Assembly: GCA_002840785.1 (NCBI GenBank)
Contig: PHCH01000023.1
Location: forward strand, 1 to 57,986
DNA from: Betaproteobacteria bacterium HGW-Betaproteobacteria-4
Lineage (GTDB): Bacteria; Pseudomonadota; Gammaproteobacteria; Burkholderiales; Rhodocyclaceae
Direction of reading: 5' to 3'
DNA length: 57,986 nt
Below the pieces are notes generated by a model. That model made no database searches. It was given only the letters and a program-made list of their open reading frames with translations, and was not told the origin of the DNA. A program made the translations under genes and the position numbers. Positions 26,509 through 35,664 of this stretch are shown piece by piece (within the stretch, counting starts at the first letter, position 1; each line of letters begins with the position of its first letter).

Positions 26509-27845
26509 GCGTCGGAACCTTGGGCCTGCTCTACGCGGCCGCCACTTTCATATTCCTCTTTTCCGGGATGCCGATTGCCTTTGCCGTTGGCTCGGTCGCC
26601 CTGATCTTCATGTACTTTTTCATGCCGGTGGCGCAGCTGTCGATCATCGCTGAGACCATCTTTTCCGAACTGAACAGCTTCACGCTGCTGACCATTCCGC
26701 TCTTCATCATGATGGGCGCTGCCATCGGCAAATCGCGTGCTGGCGCCGATCTCTACAACTCGCTGAACCGCTGGCTGTACAAGGTGCCGGGCGGCCTCGG
26801 CCTGGCCAATACGCTGGCTTGTTCGGTGTTCGCCGCGATGTGCGGTTCCTCGCCGGCAACCTGCTCGGCCATCGGTTCCTCGGGCATCCCGGAAATGCGC
26901 AAACGCGGCTATTCCGAGCGTCTGGCGACTGGCCTGATCGCCGCCGGCGGCACGCTGGGCATCCTGATTCCACCATCGCTGACGCTGATTCTCTATGGTC
27001 TGGCCACCGAACAGTCGATCGGCAAGCTGTTCATGGCCGGTGTCGGCCCCGGCTTGATGCTGACCGCGATGTTCTCGATTTGGGTGATCTACAAATCCTG
27101 GGCCGAAAAGAACGAAAAAATTTCAGCCAATCGGTCGACCGGCATCGCCATGCCGGCGGAAGAGTCGTACAGCTGGAAACAGCGTCTTGAAACGCTGCCC
27201 CGCCTCGCTCCCTTCCTTGGCCTGATCATCATTGTCATGGTCGCCCTCTACGGCGGCTGGGCCACGCCTTCGGAAGTCGCCGGCATCGGCGCCTTCGGTG
27301 CGCTGGTAATGGTCATGCTGATCTACGGCTGCTGGCGCTGGAGCGACCTCAAGGTCATCCTCTCCGGGACGGCGCGCGAGTCGTCGATGATCATGCTGAT
27401 CATCGCGATGTCCTTCCTCTACACCTATGTCATGAGCTACCTGCACATCACCCAATCGGCTGCTGCCTGGATGATTTCGCTGGAACTGAGCAAATGGGCC
27501 TTCTTCTTCTGGGTCAATATCCTGCTCATCGTGCTCGGCTTCTTCCTGCCGCCGGTCGCCATCATCCTGATGGTCACGCCGATCATCCTGCCGGCGCTGA
27601 ACGCCCTGGGTATCGACCTGATCTGGTTCGGCGTGATCATGACCATCCTCATGGAAATGGGCCTGATTCACCCGCCGGTTGGCCTCAACCTGTTCGTGAT
27701 CAGCGGTATCGCACCCGACATCAAGCTCAAGGAAATCATGTGGGGCACCGTGCCCTTCCTGCTGCTGATGGCGCTCGGCATCGTGCTGCTCTGCATCTTC
27801 CCGGAAATCGCCACCTGGCTGCCGTCGCAGTACAGCGGCTCCTGA
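26505..27845 (+). CDS. TRAP transporter large permease (DctM family)
   Basis: A 446-residue, roughly 12-helix ion-coupled permease. Family marks include IPLFIMMGAAIGKS (about residue 65), SVFAAMCGSSPATCSAIG (about 107) and ILIPPSLTLILYG (about 155). The final part reads MGLIHPPVGLNLFVISGI. Together with the previous two genes it forms a complete sodium-dependent TRAP carrier feeding malonate decarboxylase. Confidence 0.93.
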   Translation: MSVGTLGLLYAAATFIFLFSGMPIAFAVGSVALIFMYFFMPVAQLSIIAETIFSELNSFTLLTIPLFIMMGAAIGKSRAGADLYNSLNRWLYKVPGGLGLANTLACSVFAAMCGSSPATCSAIGSSGIPEMRKRGYSERLATGLIAAGGTLGILIPPSLTLILYGLATEQSIGKLFMAGVGPGLMLTAMFSIWVIYKSWAEKNEKISANRSTGIAMPAEESYSWKQRLETLPRLAPFLGLIIIVMVALYGGWATPSEVAGIGAFGALVMVMLIYGCWRWSDLKVILSGTARESSMIMLIIAMSFLYTYVMSYLHITQSAAAWMISLELSKWAFFFWVNILLIVLGFFLPPVAIILMVTPIILPALNALGIDLIWFGVIMTILMEMGLIHPPVGLNLFVISGIAPDIKLKEIMWGTVPFLLLMALGIVLLCIFPEIATWLPSQYSGS

Positions 27846-27863
27846 GTAAGCGGAAAGACGATA

Positions 27864-29479
27864 ATGAACGCACCTCTCCCGAGTAACTGGGACACGCTGC
27901 GCCAGAGCCGTGGTCGCCGCCTTGAGCGGGCGGCGAGCCTCGGTTTTGGCCAGGAAATTCCGGTCGACCGTATCATCGACCTGCTCGAAGCCGTCATCCA
28001 GCCGGGCGACCGCGTCTGTCTGGAAGGCAACAACCAGAAGCAGGCCGATTTCCTCTCCGAGTCCCTGGCTGACTGCAGCCCGGAACGCATCAATCACCTC
28101 AGTATGGTCCAGTCAGTCCTGGCTCTCCCGAGCCATGTGGACCTTTTCGAGGTCCGCAGGGCGCCCGGCTGGCCAAGCTGGTCCAGGAACAGCGCATCGA
28201 GATCGGAGCGATTCATACCTATCTCGAACTGTTCGGCCGCTATTTCATGGACCTGACGCCGAATGTGGCGCTGATCGCGGCGCAGGCGGCTGATGCCGAG
28301 GGCAACCTCTATCTTGGGCCGAATACCGAAGACACGCCGGCGATTGTCGAGGCGACCGCCTTCAAGGGCGGCATTGTCATCGCCCAGGTCAATGAGCGGC
28401 TGGAAAAGCTGCCGCGCGTCGACGTGCCGGCCGATTGGGTCGATTTCACCGTGCTCGCGCCGAAGCCGAACTACATCGAGCCCTTGTTCACCCGCGATCC
28501 GGCGCAGATTACCGAGGTCCAGGTGCTGATGGCGATGATGGCGATCAAGGGCATCTACGCCGAGTACGGCGTGACGCGCCTGAACCACGGCATCGGCTTT
28601 GACACCGCAGCCATCGAGCTGTTGCTGCCGACCTACGCCGCCGACCTTGGCCTGAAGGGCAAGATCTGCACGCACTGGGCGCTGAATCCGCATCCGACGC
28701 TGATCCCGGCCATCGAGTCCGGCTTCGTCGAATCGGTGCACTGCTTCGGTTCGGAAGTCGGTATGGATCCTTACATCTCGGCCCGTTCCGACGTCTTCTT
28801 CACCGGTGCCGACGGCAGCATGCGTTCCAACCGGGCCTTCAGCCAGACGGCCGGCCTCTACGCCTGCGACATGTTCATCGGCTCGACCTTGCAGATGGAC
28901 ATGGCCGGCAACAGTTCGACGGCGACGCTGGGCCGCATCACCGGCTTCGGCGGCGCGCCGAACATGGGTTCCGACCCGCACGGCCGGCGTCACGCCAGTC
29001 CGGCCTGGCTCAAGGCCGGGCGCGAAGCCTACGGGCCGAACGCCATCCGCGGCCGCAAGCTGGTGGTGCAGATGGTCGAAACCTTCCGCGAGCACATGGC
29101 GCCGGTTTTCGTCGAGGAACTCGACGCCTGGAAACTGCAGAAGTCGATGGGCGCCGAACTGCCGCCGATCATGATCTATGGCGACGACGTCAGCCACATC
29201 GTGACCGAGGAAGGCATCGCCAACCTGCTGCTCTGCCGGACGCCAGAAGAGCGCGAGCAGGCGATCCGCGGCGTCGCCGGCTTCACGCCGGTCGGTATGG
29301 CACGCGACAAGGCGATGGTCGAAAACCTGCGCGACCGCGGCATCGTCCGCCGTCCCGAAGACCTCGGCATCGACCCGCGGCTAGCCACGCGCGACCTGCT
29401 CGCCGCCCGTTCCGTCAAGGATCTGGTGCGCTGGTCGGGCGGCCTGTACGCGCCCCCTTCACGCTTCCGCAATTGGTGA
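27864..29479 (+). pseudogene. mdcA: mdcA, malonate decarboxylase alpha subunit, frameshifted
   Basis: MdcA transfers malonyl to the acyl carrier subunit MdcC. The N-terminal frame runs from ATG 27864 to about 28150 (ending HVDLFE), and the rest continues in another frame from 28151 (GPQGARLAKL onward) to TGA 29477-29479. Known MdcA proteins have about 12 more residues between these points (in the style of HGIASRLDFSFS). A loss of 37 nt explains both the gap and the shift, and restores a normal 550-residue protein. Everything else is conserved, including NHGIGFDTAAIELLLPTY. It is either a recent inactivating deletion or an assembly fault. Confidence 0.85.
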
Positions 29480-29484
29480 CCGCC

Positions 29485-29799
29485 ATGGAAACACTCGAAT
29501 TTCGTTTCAATTCCAAGCCCGTTCCGCGGGTAGCCGATCCCGCGCTGTGCGGCGTGGTTGGCTCGGGCAATCTGGAAATTCTCGTCAAGCCCGGTATTGA
29601 GCCGGAGGCTTGCCGGGTCCGCATCAAGACCTCGGCGCGCGGCTTCGGTGAAACCTGGCGTGCCGTGCTCGACAGCTTCGCCTCGAGCCACCCGGCCGGG
29701 GGCACCGTCATCGCCATCAATGACATGGGGGCGACGCCGGCTGTCGTCACTTTGCGCCTGGCTCAGGCGCTGGCCGAATATCAGGGAGGCGCCCTATGA
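29485..29799 (+). CDS. mdcC: MdcC, malonate decarboxylase acyl carrier protein (delta subunit)
   Basis: A 104-residue acyl carrier that holds the 2'-(5''-triphosphoribosyl)-3'-dephospho-CoA group. The likely attachment serine is Ser27 in VVGSGNLEILV. ATG 29485 is chosen over the upstream in-frame GTG because it gives the normal N-terminus (METLEFRFNSKP). It overlaps mdcD by 4 nt. Confidence 0.93.
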   Translation: METLEFRFNSKPVPRVADPALCGVVGSGNLEILVKPGIEPEACRVRIKTSARGFGETWRAVLDSFASSHPAGGTVIAINDMGATPAVVTLRLAQALAEYQGGAL

Positions 29800-30698
29800 T
29801 CGCGTCGCTTGCTGCACGCCACAGCTGGTTCGAGGCGACTGCCCGGGCTCGCGTCGCCGGCTTGCTCGATCCCGGCAGTTTCAGCGAAATCCTGCCGCCG
29901 GCCGAATCCAGCCCCAGCCCGCATCTCGCCCTGCTCGACCTGCCCGGTGCCTTTGATGACGGCGTGGTCGTTTGCTACGGTCAACTGGAAAAAAAGCCGA
30001 TTTTTGCAATCGCTCAAGAGGGTCAGTTCATGGGCGGCTCGGTTGGTGAAATCCACGGCGCCAAGATCGTCGGGATGCTGCGCCGGGCAGTGAAGGAAAA
30101 GCCGGCCGCCGTGCTCTTTCTCATCGATTCCGGCGGCGTTCGGCTGCATGAGGCCAATGCCGGTCTGATCGCCATTTCGGAAATCATGCGCGCCGTGCTC
30201 GATGTGCGTGCGGCTGGCGTCCCGGTCATCGCGCTGGTCGGCGGCAGTTGTGGTGCTTTCGGCGGCATGGGCATCGTCGCCAAGCTGTGTTCGGCCATCC
30301 TCATTTCCGAAGAAGGCCGACTCGCGCTGTCCGGCCCGGAGGTCATCGAAACGGTGGCCGGCGTCGAGGAATTCGACTCGAAGGATCGGGCGCTGGTCTG
30401 GCGCGTCACCGGCGGCAAGCATCGTTACCTGATGGGCGATTGCGCCATGCTGGTCGACGATGACATCGCCGCCTTCCGCAGCGGTGCTGCGGAATTCCTC
30501 GCCGGCTGGAGCGAACCCGCCCCGAGCGTCGCCCATCTGCGGGCCGGCCAGCAGGCGCTGGAAAATCGTCTGGCCGCCTACGCCAGCTACCGCGACGGCC
30601 TGCAAGTCTGGGCCGCGCTCGGTATAGCCGAGCCGGAAAGCGTGCCGTTGCTCGACCGCGACGCGCTGGTCGCTTTGAAGGAAGGATTGCCGACATGA
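29796..30698 (+). CDS. mdcD: MdcD, malonate decarboxylase beta subunit
   Basis: A 300-residue carboxyltransferase-fold subunit that, with MdcE, decarboxylates malonyl-ACP. Family marks are QEGQFMGGSVGEIHGAK (about residue 70) and LVGGSCGAFGGMGIVAKL (about 148), the oxyanion-hole glycines. The residues CYGQLEKKPIFAI just before the first motif come from a copy of the dispersed element in a different reading frame from most other copies. Overlaps mdcE by 4 nt. Confidence 0.93.
   Translation: MIASLAARHSWFEATARARVAGLLDPGSFSEILPPAESSPSPHLALLDLPGAFDDGVVVCYGQLEKKPIFAIAQEGQFMGGSVGEIHGAKIVGMLRRAVKEKPAAVLFLIDSGGVRLHEANAGLIAISEIMRAVLDVRAAGVPVIALVGGSCGAFGGMGIVAKLCSAILISEEGRLALSGPEVIETVAGVEEFDSKDRALVWRVTGGKHRYLMGDCAMLVDDDIAAFRSGAAEFLAGWSEPAPSVAHLRAGQQALENRLAAYASYRDGLQVWAALGIAEPESVPLLDRDALVALKEGLPT
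29973..30009 (+). repeat. Dispersed element copy 7 (in mdcD)
   Basis: Core TGCTACGGTCAACT (last base changed), then GGAAAAAAAGCCG and TTTTTGCAA (second A-tract lost). Sense orientation, read as CYGQLEKKPIFA. Confidence 0.78.
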
Positions 30699-31417
30699 GC
30701 CTCAACGACATTCTCGATAGCCTGTTCCCGGCCGGCCACGCGGTCGCCGTGAACAACAAGGTGATTTCCGGCGAAGCGACGACGGCGCAAGGCACGGTCG
30801 CCGTGCTCGGCACCACCGACGCGGCGGCCATCGACCACGCCATGGCGCTGGCTTTGTCCGCCTACATTCTCGACACCATCGAGCAGCACCCCGGCCGGCC
30901 GCTGGTCTACTTGGTAGACACCAGCGGTCAAGCCCTGTCGCGCAGCCAGGAGTTGCTCTGCCTGAACGGCTCGCTGGCCCACCTCGCGCAGTGCGTCGAT
31001 CTGGCCCGCCGTCAGGGCCATGCCTCGCTCAGTCTGGTCACCGCCAATGCGGTCAGCGGCGGTTTCCTCTCCTTCGGCCTGATGGCCGACCGGGCTTATG
31101 CGCTGGCCGATGCCCAGGTCCGGGTCATGGATTTGCGGGCGATGGCTCGCGTCACAAAGATCGCCCACGAACGTCTGATCGAACTGGCTGCAGACTCGCC
31201 GATCTTCGCGCCGGGCGCCGAGAGCTATGTCCGCATGGGCGCTATCGAAGCGATCTGGCCGGCACCATCGGCCAGCTTGCTGGAGGCGGCACTCGCTGCT
31301 GGCGGGCTGGCCGCGCCGGCCAGCGATCAACGCCAATACAGCGGTCTGCTGCGCGGTGGTCGCCAACTGGCGGCGGGCATAGCCAAAACCGTTCAGAACG
31401 CCGCGCGCGGAGCCTGA
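30695..31417 (+). CDS. mdcE: MdcE, malonate decarboxylase gamma subunit
   Basis: A 240-residue co-decarboxylase subunit, the partner of MdcD. Visible marks are LVYLVDTSGQALSRSQELL (about residue 69) and the glycine-rich VSGGFLSFGLMADRAYAL (about 121). It ends 4 nt before mdcG. Standard length and position in the mdcACDEGBH order. Confidence 0.92.
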   Translation: MSLNDILDSLFPAGHAVAVNNKVISGEATTAQGTVAVLGTTDAAAIDHAMALALSAYILDTIEQHPGRPLVYLVDTSGQALSRSQELLCLNGSLAHLAQCVDLARRQGHASLSLVTANAVSGGFLSFGLMADRAYALADAQVRVMDLRAMARVTKIAHERLIELAADSPIFAPGAESYVRMGAIEAIWPAPSASLLEAALAAGGLAAPASDQRQYSGLLRGGRQLAAGIAKTVQNAARGA

Positions 31418-31421
31418 CCCG

Positions 31422-32090
31422 ATGCGTCGCCACGACCTCGTCTATCTGGATCGCGATGCAGCATTCGAGACGCCCTGCACCGCAACGGGCGATTCGTTGT
31501 GGCAGGCGGCGCGCGACTGGATCGCCGCCGGTCGGCCGCTGGTCGCCGCCCGCCAGCCGGCCGGCGACGGGCCGCTGCTGCTCGGCCTGAGCCTGCCGCT
31601 GAAACAGCAACGAAAGCGGCTGACCATCCACGTCGACCGCCGGGCAGTGGCCCGAATCGACGCACCGCTGAGCATCGCCCGCTGTTGTTCCCGGCTACCG
31701 GTGGCCGAGGCCGACGTCCTGCGCCGATTGGCCGAGCGGGCCGCTGCCTGTTCTGCCCGCCTCGGCGTTTTCGGCTCGCTGGCCTGGGAGGCGCTGAGCG
31801 GCGAGGACTACCGCCATGCCGAGTCCGACATCGACCTGATCTGCGATGTCGAGACCTTGCCGCAATTCGACGCCATGCTGACCGCCTTGCAGCAAGCCGC
31901 CGGCCAGTTGTCCTGCCGGCTCGACGGCGAAATCCGCTTTCCCGATGGCGATGCCGTTGCCTGGCGGGAAGTCGCCGTCCAGCGGGAAAATCCGGCTGCC
32001 CTCGTCCTGGTCAAAGGGCCGCACGAGGTTGGCTTGCGGCCCGTGCAGACCTTGCTGGCGACCCTGAACGAGGCTTGCTGCCATGCTTGA
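31422..32090 (+). CDS. mdcG: MdcG, phosphoribosyl-dephospho-CoA transferase
   Basis: A 222-residue nucleotidyltransferase that attaches the triphosphoribosyl-dephospho-CoA prosthetic group to MdcC. Its fold marks are GVFGSLAWE (about residue 125) and the acid pair ESDIDLICDVE (about 142). It overlaps mdcB by 8 nt. Confidence 0.92.
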   Translation: MRRHDLVYLDRDAAFETPCTATGDSLWQAARDWIAAGRPLVAARQPAGDGPLLLGLSLPLKQQRKRLTIHVDRRAVARIDAPLSIARCCSRLPVAEADVLRRLAERAAACSARLGVFGSLAWEALSGEDYRHAESDIDLICDVETLPQFDAMLTALQQAAGQLSCRLDGEIRFPDGDAVAWREVAVQRENPAALVLVKGPHEVGLRPVQTLLATLNEACCHA

Positions 32091-32976
32091 ACGCATCGTC
32101 CCGGTCAGTCGTCTTGCCCCGCGGGCCGTATCGGCCGAGCGCGCGGCAACCGATCGCATCGGTCGCCTGGCCATCCGCAGCCTGTACCGTGAGGCTGCCC
32201 TGGCGCCCAAGCCCGGACTGGTCAGCCCGGTCAGCCAGGGCAGCCACAGCGACATGGATTTCAGTACATTCCTGCGCAGCCTGCAGGCTTTGCGCACCTA
32301 CTTTCCCGCCATCGCCGCTTGCGGCCTGCAACGGCCGGGCTTTGCGCCCTTGCGAGTGCTCGGCATCGAGGCCGAAGCCGCCATGCTGGCAGCGACCGGC
32401 GGCGTCAACACCCACCGCGGGGCGATTTTCAATCTCGGCCTGCTCTGTGCGGCGGCCGGTCGCCTGATTGCGGATGGCGAAACGCCGAGCGCCGCGACGG
32501 CTTGCGCGGCCGTCAAAACGAACTGGGCGCCCGACATTCTTGACGGTCTGGCCGTCTTGCCCGCCGCCTCGCAACTGAGCCACGGACTGGAAGTCGCCCG
32601 CCGCTATGGCAGCGGCGGAGCGCGTCAGGAGGCGGCGAGCGGTTTTCCGGCGGCGTTGGAGATCGGCCTGCCGGCCTATCGAAGCATTCTGGTCGCCACC
32701 GGCGACGGCGAGCTGGCGGCGGTGCAGGCCTTGTTTGCCCTGATCGCCGAACTCGACGACACCAACCTGCTGTGGCGTGGCGGGCCGGCCGGGTTGGCCT
32801 GCGGGCGGCGTGTCGCAAGTGAATTTCTGGCGGCCGGCGGCGTGCTCGCCGACGACTGGCGCGAGCACGCGGCGGCCATCGACCGCGATTTCGTGGCGCG
32901 CGATCTGAGCCCCGGCGGTAGCGCCGACCTGCTCGGCGTGACGCTCTTTCTCGCCGAACTCGACGGCCGGGACTGA
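32083..32976 (+). CDS. mdcB: MdcB, triphosphoribosyl-dephospho-CoA synthase
   Basis: A 297-residue CitG-like enzyme joining ATP ribose to dephospho-CoA to make the MdcC cofactor precursor. Marks include LYREAALAPKPGLVSP (about residue 34), the SHSDMDFSTF acidic segment (about 51) and GVNTHRGAIFNLGLL (about 107). It is followed 1 nt later by mdcH. Confidence 0.92.
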   Translation: MLERIVPVSRLAPRAVSAERAATDRIGRLAIRSLYREAALAPKPGLVSPVSQGSHSDMDFSTFLRSLQALRTYFPAIAACGLQRPGFAPLRVLGIEAEAAMLAATGGVNTHRGAIFNLGLLCAAAGRLIADGETPSAATACAAVKTNWAPDILDGLAVLPAASQLSHGLEVARRYGSGGARQEAASGFPAALEIGLPAYRSILVATGDGELAAVQALFALIAELDDTNLLWRGGPAGLACGRRVASEFLAAGGVLADDWREHAAAIDRDFVARDLSPGGSADLLGVTLFLAELDGRD

Positions 32977-32977
32977 A

Positions 32978-33892
32978 ATGCGCCTCGCCCTTCTCTTCAG
33001 CGGTCAGGGTGGGCAAACCGTTGGCCACTGGCAGCAGGTGCAGGCCGGCGTCGCTGGCGAATTGCGTGAGGCGCTGGCGCAGGTTCTGCCCGACATCGCG
33101 GAGCCGAATGCTACGGTCAACCCGGAAAAACTGGCAAAAAACAAATTTGCCCAGCCGCTGATCTTCGCCCAGCAGATGCTGCTCTGGAGCAGCCTGCAAA
33201 GTCGCCTGCCGCGGCCGATCTGCGCCGCCGGCTATTCGCTAGGCGAAATGGCGGCGTGCAGCGCAGCCGGCGCTTTTACGGCGGTCGAGGGCGTTGCCCT
33301 GTGTGCCGAGCGCGCCGCGGCGATGGACGGCGCGGCGGTCGGCGAGCACGGCATGCTCGCCGTGCTCGGGCTGGACGATGCGCTGGTGGAAAAACTGGCC
33401 AGCGAGGCCGGGCTGGCCGTGGCCATTCGCAATGCACCGCGTCATCTGGTCGTGGCCGGACCGCGGGCCGGCATCGCGACCGTGGCCGGCAAGTTCGAGG
33501 CCGCCGGGGCGAGCCGGCTGGTCCATCTGGCCGTGCGCACGCCCTCGCATACACCACTGCTGGTCAAGGCTGCGGTCGACTTCAAAAAGAGCCTCGATTT
33601 GCTGCCCGAGCGCCGCCTGGCCTTCCCCGTACTCAGCGCCATCGATGCGACGGCAGTACGCACCGCCCGCCCGGCGCTAGCCGCGCTGGCCCGCCAGATC
33701 TGCACTCCGCTCGACTGGGCGGCCTGCCTGCAGGCGGTGCGCGAGATGCAGCCCGATGCGGTGCTCGAAATCGGCCCCGGCAATGCGCTTGCCCGGCTGT
33801 TCGGCGAACTCGCCCCGGAGATTCCGGTGCGAGCCTGCGATGATTTTCGCAGCCTCGACGGCATTGTTCGCTGGCTCGAGGCCGGCCACTGA
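32978..33892 (+). CDS. mdcH: MdcH, malonyl-CoA:ACP transacylase of malonate decarboxylase
   Basis: A 304-residue FabD-like enzyme that charges MdcC with malonyl to start the cycle. It has the GQGGQ loop (residues 9-13), the nucleophile Ser87 in AGYSLGEMA, and a late HTPLL segment with the catalytic His. A copy of the dispersed element encodes ATVNPEKLAKNKF at residues 45-57, in a surface region just before the AQPLIFAQQ helix. The protein keeps normal length. Confidence 0.92.
   Translation: MRLALLFSGQGGQTVGHWQQVQAGVAGELREALAQVLPDIAEPNATVNPEKLAKNKFAQPLIFAQQMLLWSSLQSRLPRPICAAGYSLGEMAACSAAGAFTAVEGVALCAERAAAMDGAAVGEHGMLAVLGLDDALVEKLASEAGLAVAIRNAPRHLVVAGPRAGIATVAGKFEAAGASRLVHLAVRTPSHTPLLVKAAVDFKKSLDLLPERRLAFPVLSAIDATAVRTARPALAALARQICTPLDWAACLQAVREMQPDAVLEIGPGNALARLFGELAPEIPVRACDDFRSLDGIVRWLEAGH
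33109..33146 (+). repeat. Dispersed element copy 8 (in mdcH)
   Basis: Core TGCTACGGTCAACC, then CGGAAAAACTGG and CAAAAAACAAA. Sense orientation, read as ATVNPEKLAKNK. Confidence 0.85.
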
Positions 33893-33934
33893 TAAAGTTC
33901 GGCGCTTGCCAATATCGCCGCTGCCTCCATTCTC

Positions 33935-34744
33935 GTGATCTCTTTCGATGTCATTCCGGCGTATCTGCTGACCGGCGCCGTAGCCGGTTTTTTTGCCGGG
34001 CTGCTCGGCGTGGGTGGTGGCGTCGTGGTCGTTCCGTTGCTGACTGTCATCTTTGCCGGGCAGGGTTTTCCGGCCAACGAAGTCATGCATCTGGCGCTCG
34101 GTACCTCGATGGCGACTATCCTGTTCACATCAATTTCCAGCTTGCGCGCCCATCACGCGCACCGTGCCGTACTGTGGCCAGTGATGCGCGACCTGACGCC
34201 GGGCGTTCTGGTCGGCACGCTGTTCGGGGCGATGCTGGCAGCCGGCATTTCGTCGCGGGGGCTGTCGATTTTCTTCGTCGGCTTCATGATCTTCGTCGCC
34301 GTCCAAATGATGGCCAACCTGCGTCCGAAACCGAGCCGCAACCTGCCCGGGCGCGGCGGCCTGGGCCTTGCCGGCACCGTCATCGGCACGCTGGCCAGTC
34401 TCGCCGCGATGGGCGGCGGGGCGCTTACCGTGCCTTATTTGATCTGGTGCAACGTCCGGCCACATCAGGCGATCGGGACTTCGGCGGCGGTCGGCTTGCC
34501 GATCGCCATCGGCGGCACCATCGGCTATGTCTGGAATGGCTGGGGGCATCCCGGCTTGCCAGCGGGCAGCCTGGGGTTCATCTATTTGCCGGCGCTGGCC
34601 GTCATCTTGCTCGCCAGCGTATTGGCCGCCCCGCTCGGCGCCCGCCTCGCCCATCGTCTGCCGGTGGTCGTGCTCAAGCGGATCTTCGCGGGGCTGCTCC
34701 TGGTGCTCTCGAGCAAAATGCTGTGGAGCCTGTACGGCAGCTGA
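33935..34744 (+). CDS. TauE/SafE family permease (second paralogue)
   Basis: A 269-residue permease with about eight helices and glycine-rich repeats LGVGGGVVVVPLL and AMGGGALTVPYLI. It starts at GTG 33935, 42 nt after mdcH, so it may be part of the malonate operon. It is clearly related to the permease at 23168-23968. The two bracket the malonate locus. A role in moving malonate, acetate or a sulfur anion is possible. It converges on the enoyl-CoA hydratase gene. Confidence 0.85.
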   Translation: MISFDVIPAYLLTGAVAGFFAGLLGVGGGVVVVPLLTVIFAGQGFPANEVMHLALGTSMATILFTSISSLRAHHAHRAVLWPVMRDLTPGVLVGTLFGAMLAAGISSRGLSIFFVGFMIFVAVQMMANLRPKPSRNLPGRGGLGLAGTVIGTLASLAAMGGGALTVPYLIWCNVRPHQAIGTSAAVGLPIAIGGTIGYVWNGWGHPGLPAGSLGFIYLPALAVILLASVLAAPLGARLAHRLPVVVLKRIFAGLLLVLSSKMLWSLYGS

Positions 34745-34753
34745 TTGCCGGGT

Positions 34754-35539
34754 TCAGCGCGCCTTGAACGCCGGTTTGCGTTTTTCCAGAAAGGCAGCCA
34801 GTCCTTCCCGGTAATCCTCAGTGTCGAGGAAGGCGAACGAGGCGGCCTTTTCCTCGTCGCTTAACGGTTTTCCATCGAGCAGCCGGCTTATCCACTGCTT
34901 GTGCCAGCCGGCGACCAGTGGCGCCCCGGCGCAGATGCGTTTGGCCGTGGCGTAGGCTTCGCTTTCGGTTTCGTCATCGGCAACGACGCGCGTCACCAGC
35001 CCTTTGGCGTAGGCCTCGGCGGAAGTCAGGATGCGGCCTTCAAGCAGGATTTCCTTCATGACCGCCGGCCCGGCCAGGCGCAGCAGACCTTCCATTTCGC
35101 CGGGGTACATCGAAAATCCCAGACGATTGATCGGTGCGCCAAAACGGGCTGACTCGCCACAGATCCGGAAGTCGCAGACGCCGGCAATTTCCAGCCCGCC
35201 GCCAATGCAGGCGCCCTGAATCAGCGCCACGGTCGGATGCGGGCAGTTGTCGATGGCCTGCAGGGCCAAAGCGACCTGGCCGTGATAGTGCAGCGCCTGA
35301 TCGAGCGTTGCCCGGTCCGTGACGAATTCTTCCAGGTCGCCACCGGCTGCAAACGCCTCGTTACCGGTACCACGGATGACGACGCAGCGAATGCTACGGT
35401 CAACCGACAAATTGGCCATATTTTCGGCCAGTTGCCGCCACATGGCGAGATCGATGGCATTGAGTTTGCCGGGATTGTCGAGAACCAGGGTGGCGACTTC
35501 ACCCTGGACAGAGAGGTTGATCTGGGCCATCGCAGGCAT
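34754..35539 (-). CDS. Enoyl-CoA hydratase/isomerase family protein
   Basis: A 261-residue crotonase-fold protein with the oxyanion-hole segments GNEAFAAGGDLEEF (about residue 60) and IQGACIGGGLEIAGVCDFRI (about 109). The active-site acid pattern is not the textbook Glu-Glu hydratase pair that I can confirm, so hydratase, isomerase or decarboxylase are all possible. Start ATG 35539 or 35530 (MAQINLSV); neither has a clear RBS. Residues NLSVDRSIR are encoded by an antisense copy of the dispersed element. Confidence 0.85.
   Translation of the reverse strand: MPAMAQINLSVQGEVATLVLDNPGKLNAIDLAMWRQLAENMANLSVDRSIRCVVIRGTGNEAFAAGGDLEEFVTDRATLDQALHYHGQVALALQAIDNCPHPTVALIQGACIGGGLEIAGVCDFRICGESARFGAPINRLGFSMYPGEMEGLLRLAGPAVMKEILLEGRILTSAEAYAKGLVTRVVADDETESEAYATAKRICAGAPLVAGWHKQWISRLLDGKPLSDEEKAASFAFLDTEDYREGLAAFLEKRKPAFKAR
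35392..35428 (+). repeat. Dispersed element copy 9 (in the enoyl-CoA hydratase gene, antisense)
   Basis: Core TGCTACGGTCAACC, then GACAAATTGGCC and ATATTTTCGG (A-tract half weak). It lies antisense in the gene and encodes NLSVDRSIR on the gene strand. Confidence 0.78.
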
Positions 35540-35664
35540 CCGTTACGAAGAAACGCTCGATTATACGAAGGGCGGTGGCGTTTACCATTTGTTGATGTTA
35601 CGTACAGCATATAAAATGGCTGCGCCAAATTTTAGTAATTATTAATTAGGGGAGACTACAAGCC

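Noticed and set aside
27118-27150. Minus-strand CGGTCGACCGATTGG with A/T-rich flank in the TRAP large permease
   Set aside because: The TGCTA half of the core is absent and the A-tract spacing differs; too weak to count as a copy.
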